From Kitasatospora atroaurantiaca (GTDB taxonomy: Bacteria; Actinomycetota; Actinomycetes; Streptomycetales; Streptomycetaceae): a stretch of DNA of 64,000 nt. The position numbers were made by a program, and so were the translations under genes. The DNA is taken from the NCBI RefSeq assembly GCF_007828955.1, contig NZ_VIVR01000001.1, forward strand, positions 5,704,001-5,768,000. The letters run 5' to 3'. The notes below the pieces were generated by a model, which was given only the letters and a program-made list of their open reading frames with translations, searched no databases and was not told the DNA's origin. Positions 8,199 to 16,262 of this stretch are shown here, one piece after another (within the stretch, counting starts at the first letter, position 1; each line of letters starts with the position of its first letter).

Positions 8199-9269
8199 TC
8201 AGGCGGTGCGGCGGTCGACCAGCACCGGGCGGTCCGGCAGCGTGAGTTCGGCGCTGCTGCCGAGCGGCAGGGCGGCGGCGGCCTCGGTCGGCAGGTCGGC
8301 CTTGACCTCGGTACCGTCGGCCAACCGTACGGTGAGCCGGGTGACGCTGCCCAGGAAGGAGGCGGCGACCACCAGGGCGGGGCCGTGCTCGGCCGGGGTC
8401 AGGCCGACGTTCTCGGGCCGTACCAGGACCTGGAGTTCGCCCTCGGCGGGGATCGCACCGTCCACCGGGTGGCGGCGGCCGAGCACCTCGACGCCCTCAC
8501 CCGAACGCACACAGGGGATCCGGCTCATGGTGCCGACGAACTCGGCGACGAAGGCGGTCGCGGGGCGCGCGTACAGCTCGGACGGCGTGGCGCACTGCTC
8601 CAGGGTGCCCGCGCGCAGCACGGCGACCCGGTCGGCCATCGACAGTGCCTCCTCCTGGTCGTGGGTCACGAACAGGGTGGTGATGCCGAGTTCCTGCTGC
8701 AGACGGCGGATCTCCTCACGCAGGGTGAGCCGGACCTTGGCGTCCAGCGCGGAGAGCGGCTCGTCGAGGAGCAGGACGCGCGGCTGCAGGGCCAGTGCGC
8801 GGGCCAGCGCGATGCGCTGCTGCTGGCCGCCGGACAGCTGGTGCGGGTACCGGTCGGCGTGCTGCGGCAGGCCGACCAGCTCCAGCAACTCCTGGGCGCG
8901 CCTGCGGCGTTCGGCCTTGCCGGTGCCGCGCATCCGCAGGCCGAAGGCGACGTTGTCGGCGGCCGTCAGGTGCGGGAAGAGGCTGTACGACTGGAAGACC
9001 ATGCCCGCGTCCCGGCGGTGGGCCGGGATCCGGGTGATGTCCTCGCCGTCGACCAGGACCTGGCCGGAGTCATGAGTCTCGAAGCCGGCCAGGATCCGCA
9101 GAGCGGTGGTCTTGCCGCAGCCGGAGGGGCCGAGCAGGGCGAGCAACTCGCCCGGGCGGACGGTCAGGTCCAGGCCGTCCAGCGCGGTGGTGGCGCCGAA
9201 CGAGCGGCGCAGCGAACGGAACTCGACGGTCGCGCCGACGGCGGTCTTCTCAAGAGTGGCGGTGCTCAT
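8199..9269 (-). CDS. ABC transporter ATP-binding protein, PotA/PhnT type
   Basis: This 356-residue ATPase powers the importer encoded by the next three genes upstream. Walker A is GPSGCGKT (residues 47-54), the Q-loop is MVFQSYSLFPHL, the signature HQLSGGQQQR, Walker B VLLLDEPLSALD, and the H-loop FVTHDQEEA. A C-terminal TOBE-type beta domain (~240-356) is typical of spermidine/iron/2-aminoethylphosphonate importers. I chose ATG 9269 because GGAG lies 8 bp upstream; an in-frame GTG at 9284 would overlap that ribosome site. The order SBP-permease-permease-ATPase-HAD beside a GntR/UTRA regulator is the usual arrangement of PhnS/PhnU/PhnV/PhnT-like phosphonate systems. The substrate is inferred, not shown. 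Confidence 0.9.
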   Translation of the reverse strand: MSTATLEKTAVGATVEFRSLRRSFGATTALDGLDLTVRPGELLALLGPSGCGKTTALRILAGFETHDSGQVLVDGEDITRIPAHRRDAGMVFQSYSLFPHLTAADNVAFGLRMRGTGKAERRRRAQELLELVGLPQHADRYPHQLSGGQQQRIALARALALQPRVLLLDEPLSALDAKVRLTLREEIRRLQQELGITTLFVTHDQEEALSMADRVAVLRAGTLEQCATPSELYARPATAFVAEFVGTMSRIPCVRSGEGVEVLGRRHPVDGAIPAEGELQVLVRPENVGLTPAEHGPALVVAASFLGSVTRLTVRLADGTEVKADLPTEAAAALPLGSSAELTLPDRPVLVDRRTA

Positions 9270-9293
9270 GGGGGTTGTCTCCACGGGAGTGGC

Positions 9294-10118
9294 TCAGGAG
9301 TGGGCGGTCTTGTAACGGCGCTCGCGGCCGGCGGCGGCCAGCAGGAGGAGCAGGACCCAGGTGATCAGCAGGCTGAGCACCGACACCGCGACGGACATCT
9401 GGGCCTGGCTGTTGCCGACCGAGTAGATCCACACCGCGAAGGGCTGGTAGCCGAGGATCGAGGCGGCGGTGAACTCGCCGAGCACCAGCGCCAGGGTGAG
9501 GAAGGAGGCGTTGAGCAGCGCGCCGCGCAGGTTGGGCAGCACGACCGTGATCACCGCGCGCGGCCAGCTCGCCCCGCAGTTGCGGGCGGCCTCGACCAGC
9601 GTACGGACGTCCACCGCGCGCAACCCGGCATCCAGCGCCCGGTACGCGAGCGGCAGCGACATCAGCACGTACGCGAGGACCAGCACGATCGGGAACTTCG
9701 GGTCCTGGATGAACACGATGGTCTGGAAGAACGGCGTGTCCATCAGGTAGTCGGGCCCCCAGCGCAGCACGCCGATCAGCCCGGCGGTCAGCGCGACCGG
9801 CGGGACGACCAGCGGCAGGGTGCAGACCACCTCGAGCACCGGGCGGAGCCGGGGCGCGCCGAGCCGTACCGCGATCAGCGCGGGGACGAGCAGCAGCAGG
9901 AGCACCACCACGGTGACGGCGGCGAGTTCCAGCGTCAGGGTCAGGCTGTCCGTGAAGCCGGGGGCGCCGAGCAGGCCGGTGTAGGCCTCGAAGGTGAAGC
10001 CCTTGGGGTCGTCGATGCTGAAGTACACCGAGGCGCCCATGGGCAGCAGGAAGTAGGCCCCGGCCAGCAGCAGGACGACGCCGCGCCAGACACGGACGCG
10101 AGAGATCAGCTGAGCCAT
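9294..10118 (-). CDS. ABC transporter permease (second), PotC/PhnV-like
   Basis: The 274-residue integral membrane protein has about six hydrophobic helices and the cytoplasmic EAA loop (EAARNCGASWPRAVITVVLP) that contacts the ATPase. ATG 10118 lies within the 3' end of the preceding permease gene, giving a 13-bp overlap and probable translational coupling. It forms the channel with the neighbouring permease for the periplasmic-type lipoprotein encoded upstream. The family transports polyamines, iron or 2-aminoethylphosphonate-like compounds; the neighbourhood favours a phosphonate. Confidence 0.88.
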   Translation of the reverse strand: MAQLISRVRVWRGVVLLLAGAYFLLPMGASVYFSIDDPKGFTFEAYTGLLGAPGFTDSLTLTLELAAVTVVVLLLLLVPALIAVRLGAPRLRPVLEVVCTLPLVVPPVALTAGLIGVLRWGPDYLMDTPFFQTIVFIQDPKFPIVLVLAYVLMSLPLAYRALDAGLRAVDVRTLVEAARNCGASWPRAVITVVLPNLRGALLNASFLTLALVLGEFTAASILGYQPFAVWIYSVGNSQAQMSVAVSVLSLLITWVLLLLLAAAGRERRYKTAHS

Positions 10119-11056
10119 CGGGCACTCCGTCGCTGGAGGGGCAGGTAGACGGCCATCACGACCACGGCGACCACGATCATGTCGAGGCTCAGCGCCAGCG
10201 CCAGGTTGCCCTGGCCGACCAGCACGTTGCCGGAGAGCGCGTCGGCGATCGACCGGCTGATCAGCGGCACCGTGGCGCCGACCATGGCCGCGGCCGTGGC
10301 GTACGCGGCGAAGGCGCTGCCGAAGAGCAGCACGTACCCGCCGAGCAGCGAGGGGAAGAGGATCGGCAGCGCGACGTGCCGCCAGTACTGCAGCGTGGTG
10401 GCCCGGTTGTTGTGCGCGGCCTCGCGCCACTGCACCCGCAGGCCGTCCAGCGCCGGGGTGATGCTGAGCACCATCAGCGGGACGAGGAAGTACAGGTAGA
10501 CGATGGTCAGCCCGGTGAAGGAGTACAGCGACCAGCCGTGGTCGGTGAGGTGGAACAGCTTGGTGATCTCACCGGCGTTGCCGAGCGTCGCCACGAAGGC
10601 GAAGGCGAGCGGCAGCCCGCCGAAGTTGGCCAGCACGCCGGAGGCGGAGAGCACGGCCTCACGGACGGCCCGGAACCGGGAGGTCACCACGGCCTGGGCG
10701 ATCGGCAGGCCGAGCACGGTACCGATCAGCGCGGTGAGCGCGGAGAGCTTGACGCTGCTGAGCAGGGACGTCCAGTAGGCGCCCTGGACGGAGTCGGTCA
10801 CGTTCTGCGTGGTGAACGTGCCGGCGCCGGTCTCGGCGTCGCTCGACAGGGTGAAGGCGCCGATGGCGATGGCGATGGCGGGCAGGCCGAAGCTGATCGC
10901 GAAGAAGGCGAACAGCGGAACGGTGGCCAGCCAGGAGCCGCCGCGCAGCTTGACCGTACGCCTGCGGGGGACGGGGGTAGCGGTGCCGGACGCCCCCGCG
11001 CCGCCACTGAGTTCAGTGGCGGCGGGGGTCGGCACCGGGGTGGGAGCCGTGGTCAT
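10106..11056 (-). CDS. ABC transporter permease (first), PotB/PhnU-like
   Basis: The 316-residue permease begins with a disordered Thr/Pro/Ala-rich cytoplasmic extension of about 35 residues, then six or more membrane helices. The EAA loop is visible as WREAAHNNRATTLQYWRHVALP. ATG 11056 is 8 bp after the stop of the substrate-binding lipoprotein gene, and the 3' end overlaps the second permease by 13 bp. The extension is longer than usual for the family. It is the partner of the 274-residue permease in a heterodimeric channel. The substrate is inferred from context as a phosphonate. Confidence 0.88.
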   Translation of the reverse strand: MTTAPTPVPTPAATELSGGAGASGTATPVPRRRTVKLRGGSWLATVPLFAFFAISFGLPAIAIAIGAFTLSSDAETGAGTFTTQNVTDSVQGAYWTSLLSSVKLSALTALIGTVLGLPIAQAVVTSRFRAVREAVLSASGVLANFGGLPLAFAFVATLGNAGEITKLFHLTDHGWSLYSFTGLTIVYLYFLVPLMVLSITPALDGLRVQWREAAHNNRATTLQYWRHVALPILFPSLLGGYVLLFGSAFAAYATAAAMVGATVPLISRSIADALSGNVLVGQGNLALALSLDMIVVAVVVMAVYLPLQRRSARWLS

Positions 11057-11064
11057 GTCTGTGA

Positions 11065-12240
11065 TCAGCCCGCGATCGCCTTGGTCCAGTTCTCGGTCAC
11101 GACCTTCTTGGCCGCCGTGATCTGGTCCTGGGTCGGGAAGGTGGTGAAGGGCTTCTCGACGGCCGGCAGCTTGGCAGCGGCGGCGGTGTCGAGGGTGCCG
11201 TCCTTCTTCAGGGCGTCGAACAGGGCCGGGGTGGCGTAGCCGCCCAGGAAGAGGTTCTGGCCCTCGGCGCTGAACAGGTACTCCTGCCACAGGCGGGCGG
11301 CCGCCGGGTGCGGGGCGTACTTGTTGATGCCCTGGTTGTAGAACTGGGCGTAGCTGCCGTCGACCGGCACGGCCACCTGCCAGTCGACGTTCTTGGCCTT
11401 GAACTCGTCGGTGTAGCCGGCGTTGAGGTACGACCAGTCGATGCTGATCGGGGTCTCGCCCTTCTCGATGGTCGCCGGGGTGGACTCGACCGGGTTGAAG
11501 TTGCCGGACTGCTTCAGCTTGCCGAAGAAGTCGATACCGGGCTGGATGTTGTCGAGCGAACCGCCGTTGGCCAGCGCCGCCGCGTACACGCCGCCGAAGG
11601 CCGAGCCGGACTTGGTCGGGTTGCCGTTCAGCGCGACCTTGCCCTTGTACTCCGGCTTGAGCAGGTCGGCGAAGGTCTTCGGGCAGACGGCGATCTTCTT
11701 GGCGTCGCAGCCGATCGAGATGTAGCCGCCGTAGTCGTTGACCCGCAGGCCGTTCGGGTCCTTCATGGTGTCGGCGATCTTGTCGAAGGCCGCGACCTTG
11801 TACGGGGCCAGCAGGCCGTCCTTGGCCGCGGACAGGGCGAAGGCGCTGCCCAGGTCCACCACGTCGGGGGCGCGGTCCTGGCCCTTGCGGGAGGTGATCG
11901 CGTTGATCTCGTCCTGGCTGGAGCCGTCCGGGTTCTCGTCCTCGATCTCGATGCCGTACTTGGCCTTGAACGAGTCCATGATCTTGCCGTAGTTCGCCCA
12001 GTCCTTGGGCAGCGTGATGACGTGCAGCTTGCCCTCCTTCTTGGCGGCCGCGACCAGGGCGTCCATGCCGCCCAGGTCGGCGGCGGAGGTCGCGTCCTTG
12101 GCCTCCTTGGCGCCGGCCTTGGCGGCGGAGTCACCGGACTTCGCGGAGGTCGAGCCCGCGGAGCCGCAGGCGGTGAGGGAGAGCGCGGCGGCGGTCAGCA
12201 CGGCCGCGAAGGCGGCGGCACGGGCACGGTGCACGGTCAC
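11065..12240 (-). CDS. ABC transporter substrate-binding lipoprotein, probable phosphonate binder
   Basis: The 391-residue protein has a lipoprotein signal with lipobox LTAC around residue 20, then a Ser/Ala/Lys-rich linker and a class of periplasmic-binding fold seen in spermidine, iron and 2-aminoethylphosphonate importers. Two Cys (SIGCDAKKIAVCP) in the ligand domain may form a disulfide. GTG 12240 has GGAG 8 bp upstream; a second GTG lies two codons later. It is the first gene of the importer operon, and the GTTG-N6-CAAC operator at 12313-12330 lies about 75 bp upstream. It is divergent from the GntR gene. High confidence for the family, moderate for phosphonate specificity. Confidence 0.88.
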   Translation of the reverse strand: MTVHRARAAAFAAVLTAAALSLTACGSAGSTSAKSGDSAAKAGAKEAKDATSAADLGGMDALVAAAKKEGKLHVITLPKDWANYGKIMDSFKAKYGIEIEDENPDGSSQDEINAITSRKGQDRAPDVVDLGSAFALSAAKDGLLAPYKVAAFDKIADTMKDPNGLRVNDYGGYISIGCDAKKIAVCPKTFADLLKPEYKGKVALNGNPTKSGSAFGGVYAAALANGGSLDNIQPGIDFFGKLKQSGNFNPVESTPATIEKGETPISIDWSYLNAGYTDEFKAKNVDWQVAVPVDGSYAQFYNQGINKYAPHPAAARLWQEYLFSAEGQNLFLGGYATPALFDALKKDGTLDTAAAAKLPAVEKPFTTFPTQDQITAAKKVVTENWTKAIAG

Positions 12241-12312
12241 GGGAGGATCTCCTGATCGAGGGAGGTGCAGAGCCTGGATTCGCAATGAGGGGGTGTCAGG
12301 CGCCTGAGGGCC

Positions 12313-12330
12313 AAGTTGGCTAGGCAACTT
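12313..12330. promoter_or_regulatory. GTTG-N6-CAAC operator, site 2 (ABC importer / gntR intergenic)
   Basis: AAGTTG-GCTAGG-CAACTT is the most symmetrical copy in the set, with 6-bp perfect arms and a 6-bp spacer. It sits in the 276-bp divergent region between the substrate-binding protein gene and the GntR gene, so it could control both. Confidence 0.65.
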
Positions 12331-12516
12331 CGCTGACGGGCCTAAGTACGCCGGAGCCCGGTGACGGGAAGGTGAACGGACGGCCCGGAACAGGGGGCGG
12401 CTACGGGAACGGTCGAGTCCGGACCTCGAACGATGATCAGCAGCGGATACAGTCGGTAGCGTCCGCGCCCAGAACAAATTGGCACCGTTGCGCAGGACCC
12501 CGCCCCAGGAGGGACA

Positions 12517-13293
12517 TTGACTGACGTGGCACAGGACCCCGACCGATCCGCCGGCGCGCTCTACCGCCAGGTGGCGGCCGACCTGCGCGAGGCGATCACC
12601 TCGGGGTCGTACGGCGAGTCCGGCCGCCTGCCCGCCGAGGGCGCGCTGGCCGAGCAGTACGGGGTGTCCCGCGGCACCGTCCGCCAGGCACTCGCGGTGC
12701 TGCGCGCCGACGGCCTGGTCACCTCGCGGCGCGGCACCCGGCGCGTGGTGCTCGGCAACGCACGGGTGCAGAGCTTCTCCGAGCTGCTCAGCTTCACGCA
12801 CTGGGCCCGCTCGATGGGGGAGGAGCCGGGCGGCATACTGGAGTCCCTGGTACGCCGCCCGGCGGACGCCGCCGAGCGCGAGCAGCTCCGGCTGGAGCCC
12901 GGCACCGAGGTGTACGTGACGCTCCGGCTGCGCACCCTCTCGGGCACCCCCGTGATGGTCGAGCGCACCGTCTACCCGCCCCGGGTGGGCGAGTTGGTGG
13001 CCCAGCTGCCGCCCGACGTGGTCTCGCACACCGAGCCGCTGCGCGAGCACGGCATCCTCTTCACCGACGCCGACCACACCATCGACGTGGTCGCCGCAAA
13101 CGCCGACGACGCCCGGCTGCTGGGCTGCCGCCGTGGCAGCCCCCTGCTACGCGAACGCCGCCGCACCACGGACCCGACCGGCACCCCGGTCGAGTGGTCC
13201 CAGGACCGCTACCTCCCGGGCACCGTGGCCTTCAGCATCCACAACTCCCTGGCGTCCTCCGCCCTCTCCCGCCACGCCCGCGAGGGCGACTAG
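12517..13293 (+). CDS. GntR/HutC-family regulator with UTRA ligand domain
   Basis: The 258-residue protein has an N-terminal winged helix (about residues 8-75, with LAEQYGVSRGTVRQALAVLRADGLV) and a C-terminal UTRA effector domain (~90-250). This is the HutC/PhnF subfamily, whose members commonly respond to the nutrient handled by adjacent genes, including phosphonates. TTG 12517 follows AGGAGGG by 3 nt; GTG 12526, three codons later with longer spacing, is an alternative. It is divergent from the importer operon and convergent with the fused oxygenase gene. The most likely binding site is the GTTG-N6-CAAC palindrome found four times here. The link between protein and site is inference. Confidence 0.88.
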   Translation: MTDVAQDPDRSAGALYRQVAADLREAITSGSYGESGRLPAEGALAEQYGVSRGTVRQALAVLRADGLVTSRRGTRRVVLGNARVQSFSELLSFTHWARSMGEEPGGILESLVRRPADAAEREQLRLEPGTEVYVTLRLRTLSGTPVMVERTVYPPRVGELVAQLPPDVVSHTEPLREHGILFTDADHTIDVVAANADDARLLGCRRGSPLLRERRRTTDPTGTPVEWSQDRYLPGTVAFSIHNSLASSALSRHAREGD

Positions 13294-13321
13294 CAGGTAC
13301 GCGGCCGGCCATGCACCACCC

Positions 13322-13396
13322 AGGGGCGCAAGGAACTGCGCGAAGCGGGAGGGTGCGGCGTCGACTCTTCCGCGGTCGCGCAGTTCCCCGCGCCCC
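13322..13396. repeat. Dispersed Streptomyces-type intergenic palindrome, copy A
   Basis: Left arm 13322-13343 (AGGGGCGCAAGGAACTGCGCG...) and right arm 13376-13396 (TCGCGCAGTTCCCCGCGCCC...) are near-perfect inverted copies separated by about 32 bp. The same arms recur at 26015, in 45881-46130 and at 51323. It lies between two convergent genes and may act as a terminator. Confidence 0.7.
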
Positions 13397-13432
13397 CATG
13401 GGTTGACCGGTTGCGTATGGCCGGCCGCAGGC

Positions 13433-15004
13433 CTACCGCATGGTGCGGGCGAGCAAGGGGCGGAAGTGGTCGAACGGCGGGGCCTGGAGCGCCGCGTCCT
13501 TGGCCTGGTCGTCCCATCGGCGGACGGCGACCGCGTCGGCTGCGCCGGGGTGTGCGGCGAAGGCCGCAGCCCGGGCCTCGTCCATCGGGCCGCCCTGGAC
13601 CTTCAGGGTGTACTCGGAGGCCTCGGAGAGCCGCTCCCGGTAGCCGGGTTCGACCGCGCAGAGGTAGCGCTTGGCGGCGACGTGCAGCCGCACCGGCTCG
13701 GTGACCTCGGGGCCGAACCAGTGCGCCAGCCAGTCGGCGCCGGTGTCGCTGTGCCGGTTGTCGCGGCCCTCCATCAACTCCAGCCCGGTGCCGTTGAAGT
13801 GGCCGACGTCGTGCAGCAGGGCCGCCGCCACCAGGTGGTCGGGTGCCCCGGCGGCCTCGGCCAGTGCCCCGGCCTGCAGCATGTGCTCGGCGATGGTGAC
13901 GTCCTCGCCCAGGTACTCGCCGGCGCCCTCGCCCGCGAAGAGCTCGGCGATGGTGTCCAGCGCCTCGGCGCGGCGGTGCAGCACGGCGAGCGTGCTCGCC
14001 AGCCCGTCCAGATCGGCGTAGCAGCCCTGCAGGTGGCGGCTGCCGCCCTGCTCGAAGGCGGTGCGGGCGTGCAGCAGCCGGACGTTGTCGAAGATCAGGC
14101 AGTCGCCCGGCCCGAGCCGGAACTCCAGCTGCAGCTCACGTCGGAGGGTGACGGCCGCGAAGCGCCGGTACGCCGCGTAGAAGGCGTCCAGCTCGGCGGC
14201 ACCCATCCGAAGGGTCCCGATCGAGCGGTTGTTGAACCGCACCTCGCGGATCCGGCCGAGCGGGTCGAGGTCGATCAGCGGCCGGTCCGCGCGCAGCTCG
14301 GTCCCCCGGTCGCGGAAGCCGAACGGGACGGGCGTGCGGGCCAGCAGCGCGAAGTCCTCGGGTGACTCCTCCCGCAGGACCGCCGCTGCCCGGAAGCCGT
14401 CGACCAGCCCCGAGTCACCGCCCTCGGCCTCGTTCCGCAGGCAGTGCAGCAGCTGAAGAGTCGGCACCGGGTCGCGGTAGGGGTTGTCGGTGTGCGGGGC
14501 GATCGCGGCGCTGGTGAACGCCAGGTTGTTGGGGTCGGCCTCGACCCGTACGTCGAACAGCCGGCCGTAGTTGGTCTCGCGGACGTACCCGAAGCTCTCG
14601 GCGACCTTCAGCACCTGCCCCTCGACCACCGGCACCCCGCGCAGCACCGCGAAGCCGAAGCGCTGCACGGCGCTCAACACCGCCGCCTGCTCCTCGGGTT
14701 CGGCCAGGTACGCGCCCCACTCCGCCTCGGGGATCCCGCGCGCGAAGTCGGCCGCCACCCAGAGCCGCTTGCCCTCCGCCGTCCGGCCGTCGCCGTGCTG
14801 CGGCGCCGCGAGCCAGGTCAGCGGGTAGCGCGAGCGGTGCCCGTCCGACCAGGTCACCTCCAGCCGGCCGTCGGTCTCCACGGACTCGCCGATCGCCAGG
14901 TCCTCGGGCAGGTCGGTGATCTGGAACAGCTTCTGCCCGTTGCGCGGGTCGCGGCACTCGGTGCACGGGCAGTTGTCGCGCAGCCAGTACGCGGAAAGCG
15001 GCAT
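13433..15004 (-). CDS. Fused phosphonate hydroxylase / HD-domain oxygenase (TmpA-TmpB-like)
   Basis: This 523-residue protein joins two enzymes usually encoded separately. Residues 1-65 are a Zn finger like that of gamma-butyrobetaine hydroxylase (Cys12, Cys14, Cys17, His56). Residues ~100-340 are an Fe(II)/2-oxoglutarate dioxygenase with HxD (His171, Asp173) and distal His312. Residues ~345-523 are an HD domain like PhnZ/TmpB, with Tyr364, Glu367, His374, His398-Asp399, His402, His418, His441, Lys445, Ser463 and Asp498/499. Their spacing closely follows what I recall for the PhnZ diiron site. The expected chemistry is C1 hydroxylation of an aminoethylphosphonate, then oxidative C-P cleavage to inorganic phosphate and a glycine or betaine product. 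The butyrobetaine-hydroxylase type of first domain favours the trimethylated substrate of TmpA over PhnY. ATG 15004 follows GAGGAGG. Two operators lie upstream. Confidence 0.88.
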   Translation of the reverse strand: MPLSAYWLRDNCPCTECRDPRNGQKLFQITDLPEDLAIGESVETDGRLEVTWSDGHRSRYPLTWLAAPQHGDGRTAEGKRLWVAADFARGIPEAEWGAYLAEPEEQAAVLSAVQRFGFAVLRGVPVVEGQVLKVAESFGYVRETNYGRLFDVRVEADPNNLAFTSAAIAPHTDNPYRDPVPTLQLLHCLRNEAEGGDSGLVDGFRAAAVLREESPEDFALLARTPVPFGFRDRGTELRADRPLIDLDPLGRIREVRFNNRSIGTLRMGAAELDAFYAAYRRFAAVTLRRELQLEFRLGPGDCLIFDNVRLLHARTAFEQGGSRHLQGCYADLDGLASTLAVLHRRAEALDTIAELFAGEGAGEYLGEDVTIAEHMLQAGALAEAAGAPDHLVAAALLHDVGHFNGTGLELMEGRDNRHSDTGADWLAHWFGPEVTEPVRLHVAAKRYLCAVEPGYRERLSEASEYTLKVQGGPMDEARAAAFAAHPGAADAVAVRRWDDQAKDAALQAPPFDHFRPLLARTMR

Positions 15005-15028
15005 GGTGAATCCTCCTCGACGGACGCA

Positions 15029-15046
15029 AGGTTGTACAGACAACTT
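15029..15046. promoter_or_regulatory. GTTG-N6-CAAC operator, site 3 (fused oxygenase promoter)
   Basis: AGGTTG-TACAGA-CAACTT lies about 25 bp upstream of the oxygenase start on the minus strand. One arm base departs from site 2. It pairs with site 4, whose GTTG core is 113 bp away. Confidence 0.6.
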
Positions 15047-15141
15047 TGCCTGACCTTTGACTCTGCCGAACCGGGGAGGAGTGCGGGTGTCGGGCCGGTG
15101 AAGGGCTGCCCAACAGTGCTGTCGTTTCGACCGAACTAGGG

Positions 15142-15159
15142 AAGTTGTGCAGCCAACTC
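15142..15159. promoter_or_regulatory. GTTG-N6-CAAC operator, site 4 (fused oxygenase promoter)
   Basis: AAGTTG-TGCAGC-CAACTC is in the same 176-bp intergenic region as site 3, close to the end of the LacI gene. The spacer resembles sites 1 and 3 on the same core orientation (TRCAGM). Confidence 0.6.
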
Positions 15160-15180
15160 TGCTGAATTGCCGCACCTCGG

Positions 15181-16227
15181 TCAGGCCGAGTCGCGGATCA
15201 CCAGTTCGGTCGGGAGGATGACGGTGGCCGGTTCCTCGCCCGCGATCTGGGCGAGCAGGAGGCGGACCATCTCCTCGCTGATGCGGTCCCAGGGCTGCCT
15301 TATCGTCGTCAGCGGGATGCGCGCCGTCGCGGCCACCGAGGAGTCGTCGAAGCCGCCCACCGCGACGTCACCGGGGACGCTGCGGCCGGCCCGTTCCAGG
15401 GCGGTGAGGGCGCCGTCGGCCATCAGGTCGGAGGCGACGAAGACCGCGTCCAGGTCGGGCGCCTGGCCCAGCAGGCGCTCTATGGCGGCCTCGCCGCCGG
15501 CGCGGCTGTAGTCGCCGACGGCGACCAGCTGCTCGTCGTACGGGATGCCGTACTCGGCCAGCACCTCGCGGTAGCCGTACAGCCGCTCGACGCCGCCGGG
15601 GGTGTCCTGCGGTCCGGTGATGGTGGCGACCCGGCGGTGGCCGGTGTCGATCAGGTGGCGGACCATCTCCTTGGCGCCCTCCTTGTCGTCCGCCGCGACG
15701 TACGCGAGCCGGCCGCGGTGTCCGAGCGGCTTGCCGCAGGAGACGACCGGGAGTTCGGCCTGGCGCAGCTGCTCCAGCATCGGGTTGCCGGTGTGGGAGG
15801 AGACCAGCAGCACGCCGTCCACGTGTCCGGCGGCGAGGTACCGGATGACCCGGCGCCGCTCGGGTTCGTTGCCCGCCGTCATCAGCATCAGCGGGATGTC
15901 GTGCTCGGCGAGGGCCGCGGTGCAGCCGCGCAGCAGGGTGGTGAAGTTGGGGTCCTCGAAGAAACGCTCCTGCGGTTCGGTGAGCAGGAAGGCGACCGAG
16001 CCTGAGCGCTGGGTGACCAGGCTGCGGGCGGCCAGGTTGACCACGTACCCGAGCTTCTTTATCGCGGCGTTCACGGCCTCCAGGGCGGCCGGGCTGACGT
16101 TGTGTCCGCCCTGGAGGACGCGGGAGACGGTGCCGCGCGACACGCCCGCCTCGGCGGCGACGTCGATGATGGTCGGCGGCCGCTTGGGCCTGCCGGCCGA
16201 CCGGCCTCGGGGCGCGGGTTCCGTCAT
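15181..16227 (-). CDS. LacI-family regulator of the galactan cluster
   Basis: The 348-residue protein has an N-terminal LacI helix-turn-helix (TIIDVAAEAGVSRGTVSRVL, about residues 19-38) with hinge helix LAARSLVTQRSG, then a periplasmic-binding-like sugar sensor ending in the usual GFDDSSVAATARIPLTTIRQP segment. ATG 16227 has GAGGAA 8 bp upstream. It lies 35 bp downstream of the last permease gene and probably shares the importer transcript, giving feedback control. Its likely sites are the two identical CTGTGCACGTTCACAG palindromes between the lipoprotein and beta-galactosidase genes. Neighbouring GH42 and GH53 genes suggest galactose or galacto-oligosaccharide as inducer. Confidence 0.9.
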   Translation of the reverse strand: MTEPAPRGRSAGRPKRPPTIIDVAAEAGVSRGTVSRVLQGGHNVSPAALEAVNAAIKKLGYVVNLAARSLVTQRSGSVAFLLTEPQERFFEDPNFTTLLRGCTAALAEHDIPLMLMTAGNEPERRRVIRYLAAGHVDGVLLVSSHTGNPMLEQLRQAELPVVSCGKPLGHRGRLAYVAADDKEGAKEMVRHLIDTGHRRVATITGPQDTPGGVERLYGYREVLAEYGIPYDEQLVAVGDYSRAGGEAAIERLLGQAPDLDAVFVASDLMADGALTALERAGRSVPGDVAVGGFDDSSVAATARIPLTTIRQPWDRISEEMVRLLLAQIAGEEPATVILPTELVIRDSA

Positions 16228-16262
16228 GGGGTGGTTCCTCGTCAGATCTTGGTGGCGGACGG

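Noticed and set aside
7644..10148. Long plus-strand open frame opposite the HAD and ABC transporter genes
   Set aside because: It is rich in Gly/Arg/Gln without domains and lies antisense to clear genes; it is a product of high GC bias.
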